Source: Phyto melanocephala (Eukaryota > Arthropoda > Insecta > Diptera > Rhinophoridae). From it: a stretch of 64,000 nucleotides of DNA. The stretch covers positions 78,574,543 to 78,638,542 of the forward strand of contig OW799234.1 in assembly GCA_941918925.1 (NCBI GenBank). The letters are read 5' to 3'. Positions 33,487-45,265 of this stretch are shown here, in pieces. The notes under the pieces are model-generated. The model worked only from the letters and a program-made list of their open reading frames with translations. It made no database searches and was not told the DNA's origin. The translations under genes and the position numbers were made by a program. Numbering within the stretch: position 1 is the first letter of the stretch; the number at the start of each line of letters is the position of its first letter.

Positions 33487-36289
33487 ATAATTTAACGAAA
33501 CTTGTCACGCTGCGCGAAGCGAAAAGTAAGGCAACTCTCATCTTTTTTCTCGCTTTGACTATCAGTTATTTTCAAAAATTTTGTGTTAAATTCGTAAGTG
33601 ATATAAATAACAAATATTTTTTTTGTAGAAATTTCTAAATGCTTTTATAAATTAACAAACAATGTTTAAGTGTTGTCAAAGTTTTAATTGTATCATAAGT
33701 CACTTGCTTTACTATTTTTTGACAAATTTAGAAACTACACGCAAAGCGAAGAAGTTTTATCTGACATGGCCTTTACTTATTTCAAACTTCAGAAATTCGT
33801 TTTTTTATCTATTAACTTTGACAGATGAATTAAAAAATATGTGAAAATAAAATAACAAGTTGACGAATCAAGGCTAACTGTTGAATAAATATTCTTTGGT
33901 TAGTTGCATTACAATTTTGTACAAAATTCGTTTTATAAACCTTTTATTAAATCAAACATTTATTATGAATATGAAAGTAAGAATTTTAACAAACTAAAAT
34001 CAATAACATGCCAAAAATAAAAAAAAATCCATTAATATTCTAAATTTCTTCACCTCAAACATTCGATTACTGTTAAATCTCAATTAATTTAAATTTTTTT
34101 TTTTTTGCTTATAATTAAGGAAGAGCCTCTCGTATCGTATACAACGTTGTATATTAACACTGTACGACAGGAGGATTTTGTTGAATTGTTAAGTTTCAGA
34201 TTACGGGTTTTTTTTTTATAAATTTATAGATTAAAGATAAAAATAAATGTATTTGCGAGTTATTGATGTTGTTTTTTATTTGAATTTATAATAAAAAAAA
34301 ACATACATATGCGCTCATTTGCTTAAAAATAGTTATAAATAAAAAAAACAGAGTATAAACATTTTTAATATTAATTAAAAAAATTCAGCTGAGAGCAAAT
34401 TCTTTAATTTGCTTTTTAATAAAAAAATAAAAATTTAGTGTTATGACTCTCTTCTTGCAAATGGAATGATATAAACTAACTAAAATATTTGCTTAGGTTT
34501 TTGTGTCGTTTGTTTTTGTTTCAGTTTTTTTTATGTATAATAGTTGCTAGTTTATATTATGGTTGCATAAATGTAAATTTTATGTAGTTAGTAATATTTG
34601 TGAATTTTTATTTTTTTTTTGTTTATATGACTGAGCTTAATAACTATATTTATTTTTGCTTGTTTTTCTATAAGTATTGTTTTATTATCTCACTCAAACA
34701 TTTTGTCAAAAACAAAATTAAAAAAAAATTATTTTTTTTGTTGCTCAATTTAAATGCTGATCCTAATAATTGTACAAATAATTTGTTTTTTTTAGGATTT
34801 TTTTTGACAAATTTTCTATTTTATAAATAAATATAAGTTGTTATAATCTATATTAATATTTGCTGTTTTAGTTGTTTTTCTGTTTTGGAATAATTTGTTT
34901 AAATAAATCAGATTTACACTTAGCAAATAAACGCAGTTACAAAATGTACATACATATATTATAAATATACAGACACAAACACTTAAATTTTTACATACAT
35001 ACACATAGAACATTAAAAAAAATCATTAATTATTTATTCTGTTTTATTAAATTATATATTCTCTCCATTTCAAATGCAATTTAAAAAACTAAATCGACGA
35101 GAAAAAATCTAAATTAATTTAATTTAAATCTATTACTATCATTTACAATAAATTATGCCTAAAAATTAATGTAAATCTATTAAATAATTGTTTAAGTATT
35201 GTTAATTTATTTATACGAGTATTTATTTTTATTTTATTTAAATTTTGTTTGCTTTTAATTCATGTTGTAAGAACATTTGGTACTTGTTTTTGGTTTAAAT
35301 ACTCTTTTGATTTATGTTAGATTTTCTCAATAATTTTTTTTTTTGTAATTTATAAAAATTATGTAAAATTAATTTTAAATTGTTTTGCTATTTAGTTTTA
35401 TTTACTATGTATATATATTATGAGTACAATTTTCTGTTTTTCTTGTACACATGAGTATATATAAAAAAAAATTTGTTCCATTTAGTTTTCGGTTAGTAGT
35501 TACATACATTTAAATTTATCTGTTTTGACAAAAATAAGTACAAACAACGTCTATCTCGTTTATCTCCAATTGAAAAAAATACATACTTTTTATTCGAATT
35601 ATTTTGAAAAATAGCTAAAAGTTTAGTTAAAATTTAAAAAAATTATGTCCCCGTAATATATGAGTTGAGAATTGTTAAAGATATTATACAAAATTTTAAT
35701 ATTTTATTTGGTTGTTGGGTTTAAGCTGGTCCATATGCATTTCACTGGTGCTATACCAGATTCTTGAAAAAGCTTATAATGTTATCAGTTGTTATTTTTA
35801 AATTCTCATTAACAAAGTGAGAATTCAAAAATAAAATAAGAAACTATAAAAAAATTCCTTAAAAACCTAACCAACTACTCGATCCAATGTCGCCATATGG
35901 TTCTACAAGTACTACCTAGTCAATAAATCTAACGTCATTAGTTGATTTTTAATGACAAGAAAAAAACATTGTTAGGGATAGAATTGCTCAGCAGTACTGG
36001 TGACAGAGTCATCACACACTTGGGAACTTTTACATAATTTAAATGCGTTGCACATTGACATTATAAAGTTGTTGTTAATGTTATTTTATGTTGCACTGAA
36101 ACTCATGTTTTTAGAGAATTTAACACATAAGTGTTATAATCTATTATTTTATATTCCTTTGCAATGGATATGACAACAATATGATATGAAACAGGTTTTA
36201 AAAGTGCTTACTTTCCCTTTAAAACATGCATCGTAGTAAGGGAATGATGGATGCTCTTGTAATTAGTTAATTGTTCATTAACTTATTCA
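33487..36289. other. 2.8 kb very AT-rich block, no elements recognised
   Basis: There are many T and A runs and CATACATA-type microsatellite pieces, and no terminal repeats or coding motifs. On the minus strand it lies downstream of the last dpr exon, so part of it could be dpr 3' UTR or flank; nothing proves this. Confidence 0.35.
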
Positions 36290-36491
36290 CTTTCTTATAC
36301 ACATCAAAGCAAAGCTTTTTCGAAGTGCATATAAATGAGCTTCCATTTTTATTTTAAATATTACTACTTTGAAAAAACACGATTTTTTTACTTTCTTATA
36401 CACATCAAAGCAAAGCTTTTTCGAAGTGCATATAAATGAGCTTCCATTTTTATTTTAAATATTACTACTTTGAAAAAACACGATTTTTTTA
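36290..36491. repeat. exact 101-bp tandem duplication
   Basis: The unit beginning CTTTCTTATACACATCAAAG and ending ACACGATTTTTTTA occurs twice head to tail (36290-36390, 36391-36491) with no difference that I can see, so it is young or an assembly duplicate. Confidence 0.9.
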
Positions 36492-36709
36492 CTGGGTAGT
36501 GTTAAAGTTAATTTTTTTACTTTTATTTTTGTTACTTATACTGACCTTAATGTAGATACATTTTTGGTTATGAAATAGAAGAAAAAAAAAACAATAATTC
36601 TACTAAAAAAAATTTAAAAAAATTTTTCCATTTATAAAAATATATTTTTTTTTTATAATTCTCTTTTTATATCAAATTTAAAAAAAAAAAATCTTATTAA
36701 TACAAAATT

Positions 36710-37374
36710 GGGAGTGCCACATAATTTCCAAAATCAAAATCTCCAAACACAAAATCCCCAAGAAAAAAACAAAAAACCAAATCAAAATCCACAAATACAA
36801 AATCCCAAACACAAAATCCCCAAATACAAAATCCCCACGTTTTTTGGAGATAGTGTCACAAAATCCCCAAATACAAAATTCCCAAATTTTTACGATATTA
36901 CCTAATTTTAATGTGTTTCACACAGAAAATGAGGATTTTGTGTTTGGCATTATTTTTGATATTAAAAATTAAAACAAATTGTACGATAAATTCACAAATA
37001 TTTAATAGGTATGTCATGAATAGTACTAAACTAAAATATGTAACAATTAAGAAATAAAATATATTTCGTTAAAAAAGTAGTTCAGTTCGAAATTAATATT
37101 TAAAAAAAATATATGATATATTCACAAGTATATTCATGACATACCTATTAAATATTTGTGAATTTATCGTACTACTTGTTTTGATTTTTAATTTCAGATA
37201 TAATGCTAAACACAAAATCCTCATTTTCTGTGTAAAATACATTAAAATTAGGTTAAAAATCGCGCGCGGATTTTGTGTTTGGGAATTTTGTGTTTGGGAA
37301 TTTTGTGTTTGGGGATTTTGTGTATAGGGATTTTGATTTGGGGATTTTGATTTTGGAAATTATGTGGTACACCC
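36710..37374. mobile_element. foldback element with 9-bp target duplication (0.67 kb)
   Basis: The ends are GGGAGTGCCACATAATTTCC and, inward from the right, GGGTGTACCACATAATTTCC. Each arm is about 0.25-0.3 kb: an outer part of tandem CACAAAATCCCCAAA-type subrepeats and an inner part with TTCACAAATATTTAATAGG. The nonamer TACAAAATT flanks both sides (36701-36709, 37375-37383). Long arms with subrepeats and a 9-bp duplication are the hallmarks of Drosophila FB-type / MULE-related foldback elements. It has no coding region. Confidence 0.85.
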
Positions 37375-37833
37375 TACAAAATTACCGATAAATCATAAAA
37401 AATGGAAAATTTCGATTAATTATTTTTGAATAGAAAATTTATAATACAGAATTTGTTAAAAAAATTAAAAAAAAATAATAATAAAAACCATTATCATCAA
37501 ACAATTTAAAAATTAATATACAACTTTCTAAAATTTTTAATTATTTGTTAATGTTATATTTGAAGACCCACAGAAACTTGTAAAATAACAAAATTTGCAT
37601 AATTTGTAGTCACAGGCTTCCCTGATACATATTGCATGCAAACATAACTAACATTTGTATGTAATTCCAAATATATGTGTGCCAATTAGAGTTATCATAA
37701 ATATTTTAAATCACAGAAAATCACTCAGAATTCGTTTACATACTAAATATATTACAAGGAAAATAATACTAACTGTAAGTTACACATACCTAAATGCATT
37801 AGTATATGTATATGTAGTAAGTATTTTGAAATA

Positions 37834-38343
37834 CAGTGCTGTCTGGGAAGAGTGAACCCCCGATGCTATGAATACCTCGTTAGAGTAAACGCCAGAATGT
37901 TTACATTGACTACTCTGTAGAGTCAACACTCATGAACCTCAATAGAGTGAATATACTTTATAGTGAGTTTTTAGGTTTGGCGAAGTAGAAAAACAATGAA
38001 AAATAGAATAAAAATTAAAGAGAAAATAAAATAACGGAAAAGTAACGATTCTTTTAGAGTAAGTTGACAAGTTACTCTCACAAATACGCATTCTATGAAG
38101 CGTTAATTTATTTAAGTCTGCGTGTATGTTCTATTAAGGTCGTATCTCAAAGTTAATTTTTAATTTTTTCCAGTTATAAATTTAAACTTTAGTATTACGT
38201 GAAAAGAAATAAAATTTATACCCTATAAATGCATTTATAATAAATAAATTAGTTTTTTAAATAAATAAAAATTCAACCTTGATTTAGTGAACAACCGTGA
38301 AATCGCTCTGCAAAAATTAGTTCACTCTACCCAGAGAGCACTG
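37834..38343. mobile_element. pogo/Tigger-like MITE (0.51 kb)
   Basis: The inverted ends are CAGTGCTGTCTGGGAAGAGT and CAGTGCTCTCTGGGTAGAGT, with TA on both outer sides. It shares the TGACTACTCTGTAG phrase and GTGAAC motifs with the larger element at 14595-15488, of which it may be a distant relative. Confidence 0.8.
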
Positions 38344-38619
38344 TAATTTTAAATTGTTCCTTTATAAATCGTAAACAAATTACATACAAGAACACCACGT
38401 CTACAAACTAACACTGTCTGTCTTTTTCTGTACGTTGTTTGTTCTTATTGTTGTTTTTTCTTTATTATTTAAATATATGTTTATACTGTATGTGTTAGTA
38501 AGTTAGTTAGTATTTTTGTATTTATGTATGTACTCGTATTTCATAAAATAATAATATTAATTATCTAATAGACACATTGGTTATTTTTGTTTGTTTTTCT
38601 ATAACAGTATTCAGTATCG

Positions 38620-40105
38620 TCATCGTTGACATATAACAACAACAAACACTACAAATAACACAACCGAGAGTATTGGGTTCACAGATGAACCCGATGCATG
38701 TTGCATGGCAGCTGGTTCTTCACCTGTAAAGAAATTGACCAAACAGATATTTAATTGAAACTAATTGTATTCAATAAATTTGTGGTTTTTCTTAAATGAT
38801 ATTGAAAATGAATAAGTGTCTTAAGGTGAAGTATATATGTATATGTTGATTAATAAAATATTTTGATAATAATTATGTAAACAGTTAATTGTAAAATTTG
38901 AGTAAATGGTTAACTAAAATTTAGTAAGATTTACATTATAAATCAATATATCTGTGGCTTGGAGCTAAAAGGGCCAGTGTCAAAATATTTACTTTTGAGA
39001 AAACTTGAATTGAACTTTAACTTTTATCATATACTAGCCAATCCCGGCGCGCGTTGCTACGCCCCCTCATGAATTTTAATCGCATTCTAAATTTTAATCG
39101 AATATCAAGTGCAAGGCTAAAAACTATAACTTTTTCTTTATAAGGGTGGCACTGCCCACTTTTCTAATTAAGAAACTGTATAGTCATGACAGCTCAATAA
39201 GTGTGCAAAGTTTCAGAAAAATCGGTCCAGTGTAAGTACCTCAAAATGATACCTTTTTTTAATGGGCGTGGCACTGCCCACTTTTCTAAATACGAAACTG
39301 TATAGTCACGACAACTCAATATGTGTGCAAAGTTTAAAAAAAATCGGTCCAGTGAAAGTACCTCAAAATGATACCTTTTTTTTAATGGGCGTGACACTGC
39401 CCACTTTTTTAATGACGAAAGTGTAAAGTCATGACAGCTCAGTATGTTTGCAAAGTTTCAGAAAATTCGGTCCAGTGCAAGTAGCTAAATCTGATAACTA
39501 ATTTTTTATGGGCGTGGCCCCGCCCACTTTTTCAATCACGAAATTATAAAGTCATGACAGCTCAATATGTGTGCAAAGTTTCAAAAAAATCGGTCGAGTG
39601 CAAATACCTCAAAATGATAACTTTTTTTTATGGGCGTGGCACTGCCCACTTTTTCAATCACGAAATTATAAAGTCATGACAGCTTAGTGTGTGTGCAAAG
39701 TTTTAGAAAAATCGGTCCAGTGCAAGTACCTCAAACTTATAACTTTTTTTTTATGGGCGTGGCCCTGCCCACTTTTCTAATCACGAAATTATAAAGTCAT
39801 GACAGCCCAATATGTGTGCAAAGTTTCAGTAAAATCCGTCCATTGCAAGTACCTCAAAATTAAAAATTTTTTATGGGCGTGGCCCCGCCCACTTTTTTTA
39901 TCACGAAATTATTCAGTCATCAGAGCTCGATATGTGTGCAAAGTTTCAGAAAAATCGGTCGAGTGCAAGTAGCTAAAACTGATAAGTAATTTTTTATGGG
40001 CGTGGCCCCGCCCACTTTTTTTTATCCATAAACACTCCCCGGTATGTGTACAACAACTACCCAAAGTTTGAGCCCGATCGGTTTTACAGTTTCAGAGTCT
40101 ATAGC

Positions 40106-40146
<41 letters not shown>

Positions 40147-43100
40147 TTCACTTTTATATATATAGATATATGCTTTCATAGTCACATTGGCCAGCATTTT
40201 ATTTATGAAGCTGTTCTGGGTTAAGTATGACTTAAGCTGTTTTACCATAATGAAATAGAGCAAGAAAACAAATCTAATGCAATGATTAACTCTAAAGAGC
40301 AAAAAAGTGACATTGGCCCTTTTAGCTCCAAGCCACAGATATAGACTAGAACGAATTTTAACCAGTAACCGCTTTACGATTAATGATTATCAATAGCATA
40401 ACATTATTTTAAAGTCCATTAATTGTGATATAGGTATTTAAAAATTCTGTATGATTATTATTTTAAAGAAATATCGAAATAAATAAAGAGAACAAAAAAT
40501 ACTGAAGTTGTTATTTTTATGAATGTATATATCGTCGGCTTAATATGCAACCTGCTGAATCCACTTTTTAAGTTAATTGAGATTTTGATGCCGTGTGGTA
40601 GAGAAAGATACGGATCGTCGATCAGAATGTAGTTTTTCTTCAATTAAAGTCTTGAAGTTTGTAACAAGGTTTGATAAGAAAAACTGCTAAATCCTCTCAC
40701 AAAAAAATTTTTGTAAGAAAAATTGCTAAATCCAGTACATTATTAGCTTAGTATTTATTACTAACTCCGATTTGAAATATTATATATGTAAAGTTTTTTG
40801 TCTCTTGTGTAAAATTTGCTGAAAGGGATTTAGCAGGTTTGCATATAAAGTCGACGATATAAAGAGTGGTTAAATTTTAAGGGCCGATGTTAAATGTGAA
40901 CCACACCTAAACGTCAAGTTTTTTTCTGCATTTCATTTGACAATTCTTAATTTCAGCTCAATTTATGCCATGGAAAGATACACAATCGAGCAATCGACAG
41001 CAGACTTCACAACTTCACGGCTTCAAATGCTGCCTACTTCAAATGCTGCTCTGAAGTCAGCTTCATAATTATTTTGAAGACAGCAACAACATAAAAATCA
41101 GCTGATGTGTATTTTAGCAATACAAATTTCAGGGATACCGCATATATATTTTATAATGAATAAAATTAAAGTTATTGATAAAAAAAATGTAATAATATCA
41201 CGAAAAACTATAAAAACACATAAATTTATTTCTTTATTGTATTTTTGTAATGTTCTTTTATGTTTAATATTAAAAATAAGTTTTTGTTCTTATTTTTCCA
41301 ATTTATTATATATAATGGCAACACTATATTTGCTTATTGCTGCCCGTCAAAATAGAAAATAGCCTAATGCTCTAAACACATAGACGACAGCAGACAGCAA
41401 GCAGCAATATGTCAAAAATAAAATCCATGTGTTTAAATGAAAACGATTATTTTGACGGCAGCACAGCAGCACGACTGCACAACAGCATTTGCTGCTGCTG
41501 CCAACTTAGGCTATTTTCTATTTTGACGGGCAGCAAGAACAAATATAGTGTTGCCATTATATATATTAAATTGGAAAAAAAAGAACAAAAACTTATTTTT
41601 GATATTAAGCATAAAAGAACATTACCAAAAATACAATAAAGAAATAAATGTATGTGTTTTTATAGTTTTTCGTGATATTATTACATTTTTTTTATCAATA
41701 ACTTTAATTTTATTCATTATAAAATATATATGCGGCATCCCTGAAATTTGTATTGCTAAAATACACATCAGCTGATTTTTATGTTGTTGCTGTCTTCAAA
41801 ATAATTATGAAGCTGACTTCAGAGCAGCATTTGAAGTTGGCAGCATTTGAAGCCGTGAAGTTGTGAAGTCTGCTGGCGTCTATGTATTTAGAGCTTAAGT
41901 TGCGAGCAGCAGCAAATGCTGTTGTGCAGTCGTGCTGCTGTGCTGCCGTCAAAATAATCGTTTTCATTCAAACACATGAATTTTTTTTTGACATATTGCT
42001 GCTTGCTGTCTGCTGTCGTCTATGTGTTTAGAGCTTTAAAGTTATTCAGGTTTATTATGAAAATGGGAGTTCGAATTAAAATTCCCAACAATTGCACCTC
42101 TCACGCTCGTTGTTGATGAACATTATGCATAAACACTTGCATTTACACGCTTACAAGGTGCAATTGACTCAAGAACTAAAGCCTCTTAACCATTTCAAAC
42201 GTCGTCAATGGTCAAGAGCTAATGGATGAGATAATTCGACACATTAACGGCATATAACGTCAATTATGCCTCAGCGTCATCGAAAATTATGACCATCGGA
42301 TGGAGGTGTGCTGCCGATGTCGCGGCCACTTTTGCCGATATTTTGTTCCATACATAATTGAACCATACCAATACATATTATAATAATGAAAAGAAATGAC
42401 TTTTTTGTGAATGATTTATGTGATTTAGTTTTGATTTGAGGTTTACCCGATATATGAATATGTATAAGCAAATCATTTTTTTCAATGACAGGGACATCGC
42501 AAAATTTTAACTCTGTTATTTACGAACTGATTTTTGAATTTCTAAGCGATTAAAAAACACGACTTCTATTTCTAAATATAGAAAATTTCATTGTACTATT
42601 AAGTTTTCCATTATTATACCCCTCACCTTTGTCATTCCGTTTGTAATTTCTATAATATTAATTTCCAACCCATATGGTATATGTTTTTTGAAAGCTTATG
42701 ACAAGGGGAGTCGATTGAGCAATGTTTATCTGCCCGTCTGTCGGTCTGTTCATCTGTCCTGTGCTGGTGGAGATCAACTTTTAGAAGCCCACCACATGTT
42801 GCAAAGATATAAATGTGGTAGCAATCTTTTGCAATTATCCGGGAAGTACACAAAAGTGAATGAAATATTTATTTGTGGTGACATCTGATTGTCATGACAT
42901 ACTTTTTCCAGCATTTTAACCGGTATTTTAGAAATGGCAGCTAAAATCTTTTCTTTCAAGGACGAAATTGAGACTGGCTTTACTTTATGTATCCGCACTA
43001 GAAACTGAGATCGAATCGCATAATCTTGGCGACCAATGCTTAAAAACGTGGGATTGTTGGTCAAATTAGAATATCAGCAGGTTAATGATGTCACGTCTCA

Positions 43101-44569
43101 CGTCTCATGTTGCATCGTCTTCTTGAAATCGCATGTCAATCTAGTCAAATTCTTCTAAATTAAGCAAAAAAGTTGGTTATCATTGCAAGGTACCTTTATA
43201 AATTGACTAGAATGTTACAAGTTTAAAAGTTCTTGAGGAAGTACGGTACGGCATTGACAGCTTTTAAACTGCCTTTGCTGGTCTTCATAGAAAATTTTGT
43301 CACAACGACCTAAACAGCGTGCTTGGTGGGTGCATCTTATCACCATAAAATAGACGTCTTACAAAATTAATCCTCCACACAGCACGAATTTTAATAATTT
43401 AAAACAGCTGTTGTTAGCATTGGAGTAGCAACAATTTTTTTCTGGGTGGGCCAAGTTTCCTAAACTAAGTTTATTTTATATGAGAATATGTTTAATTTAA
43501 ATAGTTATTTTTTAAAAAATTTTCAAAAACAATTCTGGTGTAAAAATTTAACCATCAAAAATGGTCTAGTTATTTTAATACTTGTTAATCTAGTCATAGT
43601 GAAATTGCAAACTTTACTGAACATTTTTGTTACAACCATGTGTCACGGAACTTTTTTTTTACTCTGAAACACCAAATAGCAATAAAATCATCCTTGAGAA
43701 GAGTTAATATATTTATTTATATATTTGATTCTGGTACTTTTTGCATTATGTTTTAGTCAAGAGTAATAGGTTTTCTAATTGCGATTGGTTCTTGTATTTT
43801 TGATTTTATTTTATTTTATTAAATATATTCATCGTAGGTTCCACTTTTGAATTAGAACCATTTGCTTTTTCTGCATGTCGGTGCATGAAACGGTTGCTTT
43901 TATATTAAGTGGGTGCTTATTTGGTTCACGAAATGGCTGCTTGAAATTCTTAAACTTATTTAAAAAGGAAATCGTAGCAACAATTGGAATTACATTATTT
44001 TAAATATGTACATACATACTGGAAATAAATCAAACTGATAAAGAAATCTTAGCATTTTAGAAGTACTAGGTATTTGTGGTAGTACCATGTGCTGCATGCA
44101 CAAAAACTTGTTCTTGCATATTTCTATAAATATGGAAGGAGAATACAATACAGCTGAAATATACATAAAAACATATTTATTTGGTTTAAGTTCGATACAG
44201 ATTTAGATTATTTTTCGGTTACTTAAACAAAATGTAAAAACAACATAAAAAAAACCAAATAAAAATAAAATAAAGAAGAAAAACAAATATTGAACATTTC
44301 AGTGTTTCAAATACTTTGAGTGTGGGTGTTAAAATGAAATGTTTTTTTGTGCAGATATAGTGCTTAACTGTGTGTGTATTACGGAGTATTTAAATACAAT
44401 ATATACATAAACATTTTTATATGAATACATACCATTAAGAACATGTACCACAACAGTTCCAGTGATATCATTGCCAAGTATACATGAATAGTTTCCAGTA
44501 TCATGACGATTCGCATTGGCTATATAAAGACGGCTAAAAGCACGTCCTGGTAGCATATCGGTTTTAACA
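38620..44569 (-). CDS. dpr-family immunoglobulin-superfamily receptor, last two coding exons (partial gene)
   Basis: Dpr proteins are neuronal cell-surface Ig-domain receptors that bind DIP partners in synaptic matching. The exon at 44569-44433 (minus strand) encodes the end of the second Ig domain, with PGRAFSRLYIANANRHDTGN, then YSC, the usual D.G.Y.C of an Ig C-terminal strand, and ends VVVHVLN plus one base before GTATGT. After a 5.7 kb intron the exon at 38723-38620 (after TTTCTTTACAG) completes the glycine and reads GEEPAAMQHASGSS, the signature of Dpr proteins, followed by a 16-residue hydrophobic tail and ICQR, stop: a GPI-anchor signal. Splice phases agree exactly (G|GT). Earlier exons (first Ig domain, signal peptide) were not found and should lie upstream beyond the window. 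Which paralogue is uncertain; RpS6 and bys nearby make X-linked dpr14 a candidate, from memory of the Drosophila map. Confidence 0.88.
39144..40020. repeat. tandem array of about 122-bp units in the Helitron
   Basis: GGGCGTGGC-type phrases recur at 39144 (variant), 39264, 39387, 39510, 39632, 39755, 39875 and 39998, spacing 120-123. Each unit contains CCCACTTTTT, TCACGAAATTATAAAGTCAT, GTGTGCAAAGTTTCAG and ATCGGTCCAGTGCAAGTA. Confidence 0.92.
40108..40142. repeat. (CA)n microsatellite
   Basis: There are about 17 CA units next to the Helitron 5' end (minus strand). Confidence 0.95.
40861..42390 (+). mobile_element. mariner-derived MITE interrupted by a foldback element
   Basis: The left end AAGAGTGGTTAAATTTTAAG and following GGAAAGATACACAATCGAGC match the MITE nested in the long rolling-circle elements; after the foldback insertion the sequence resumes at about 42035 with TTTAAAGTTATTCAGG, ATGGGAGTTCGAATTAAAAT and ends near GATATTTTGTTCCATACATA. 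The right terminal repeat is worn away. It is an independent insertion in the dpr intron. Confidence 0.72.
40998..42034. mobile_element. compound foldback element with A-B-A'-B' arrangement (1.04 kb)
   Basis: Segment A (40998-41364, starting CAGACTTCACAACTTCACGG) is the reverse complement of A' (41509-41875). Segment B (41369-41508, starting GCTCTAAACACATAGACGAC and rich in GCAGCA triplets) is the reverse complement of B' (41895-42034). A second short GCTCTAAATACATAGACG end lies at 41877-41894. The order is A, B, A', B', so the two inverted pairs interlock. No coding region. It sits inside a mariner MITE whose empty-site sequence is known from 59.4 kb (GAGCAACGCTTTAAAG). Confidence 0.82.
42613..42884 (+). 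mobile_element. mini-me/DINE-like element, 5' fragment S4
   Basis: TTATACCCCTCACC, a worn core (AACCCATATGGTATATG), CCCGTCTGTCGGTCTG and GGAGATCAACTTTTAGAAGC follow the order of the short family; the second half of the element is missing. Confidence 0.7.
42885..43064 (-). pseudogene. possible mariner transposase C-terminal scrap
   Basis: The minus-strand frame reads VKPVSISSLKEKILAAISK then IPVKMLEKVC, resembling the (I)..LK..I...I..IP..ML..V segment near the C-terminus of mariner transposases. It is interrupted by the S4 fragment. The assignment is tentative. Confidence 0.42.
43065..44432. other. dpr intron, nothing recognised
   Basis: No open frame or terminal repeat can be supported. The moderately GC-richer piece at about 43250-43390 (QRPKQRAWWVHL-like plus-strand translation) is unassigned. 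Confidence 0.4.
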
Positions 44570-45265
44570 CTATTAACATGAAAGATATAGAAAAAAATGA
44601 AGAAACTAGTTTGAATAACAATCAAAAGAACAACAAGAAAATATTAAAATACAAATGAAATATTTTTAACATATACATAGATACATATTGTATTGCATTA
44701 CATACATACCAATCATAAGTATGTATGTAGAATATTTGAGATTTATATTTCGTAGAAAACTTCAATGTTTGATGAAATTCAATAAAAAGGGGGCAAAATA
44801 TGAATGATTCAAGTAAAAGAACAATAAACAATATAAATACATATGTACATATATATTTATGTTAAATTGCGTGGAGTATTCGCAAAAGAGTTGGTATTTT
44901 TTTAAATTTTCAAACCGCATTTAATTTTGTAAAAATAATCCTTTAATTATTCTTTAATAAGTTACATTAACACTTTAGTCATAGCATAGATTTTTTAAAT
45001 AAGTAACGGTTATGCAAAAACGCTCATTTTAGCACCATTGTATGCGATTTGCTTTTTATTAAGGATGTATTTTGAAAAGTTTTTTTAAAGACTGTCTATC
45101 CACTATTTAATATGCTTAAATATTTTTTAAAAATCTTTAAATATAACTAGTTTGTAGACAAATTTTGCACACTCCCCAACCACAAAAAAGGTTATTAATT
45201 TTTTATTGTAAATATTTTAATTGTAAATATTTTTTTTATTACGAAATATTGAATAAGAAATATAA
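44570..45265. other. upstream dpr intron, nothing recognised
   Basis: This AT-rich sequence lies upstream of the penultimate dpr coding exon. I looked for an Ig-domain exon on the minus strand and found none. Confidence 0.4.

Larger units (their letters stand above)
39034..40166 (-). mobile_element. non-autonomous Helitron with tandem array (1.13 kb)
   Basis: On the minus strand it starts TCTATATATATAAAAGTGAA after an A and ends CGCCGGGATTGGCTAG before a T, the standard Helitron borders. Directly after the start is a (GT)n tract, and most of the body is eight tandem units of about 122 bp. It encodes no protein. Confidence 0.9.
38948..40342. mobile_element. inverted-repeat element interrupted by a Helitron
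   Basis: The ends match over about 35 bp: ATATCTGTGGCTTGGAGCTA then AAAGGGCCA at the left, and the same read inward at the right, with TA nearby on both sides. Without the nested Helitron (39034-40166) it is about 0.26 kb and non-coding. It lies in the dpr intron. Confidence 0.82.

Noticed and set aside
36720..36890. ACAAAATCCCCAA tandem motifs considered as telomere-like repeats.
   Set aside because: They appear inverted at the other end of a 665-bp unit bounded by a 9-bp duplication; they are foldback arm subrepeats. Flies also lack short telomerase repeats.
41105..41775. Open frames within the interlocked foldback element considered as encoded proteins.
   Set aside because: They are inverted copies of each other through AT-rich arms, low in complexity and without family motifs.
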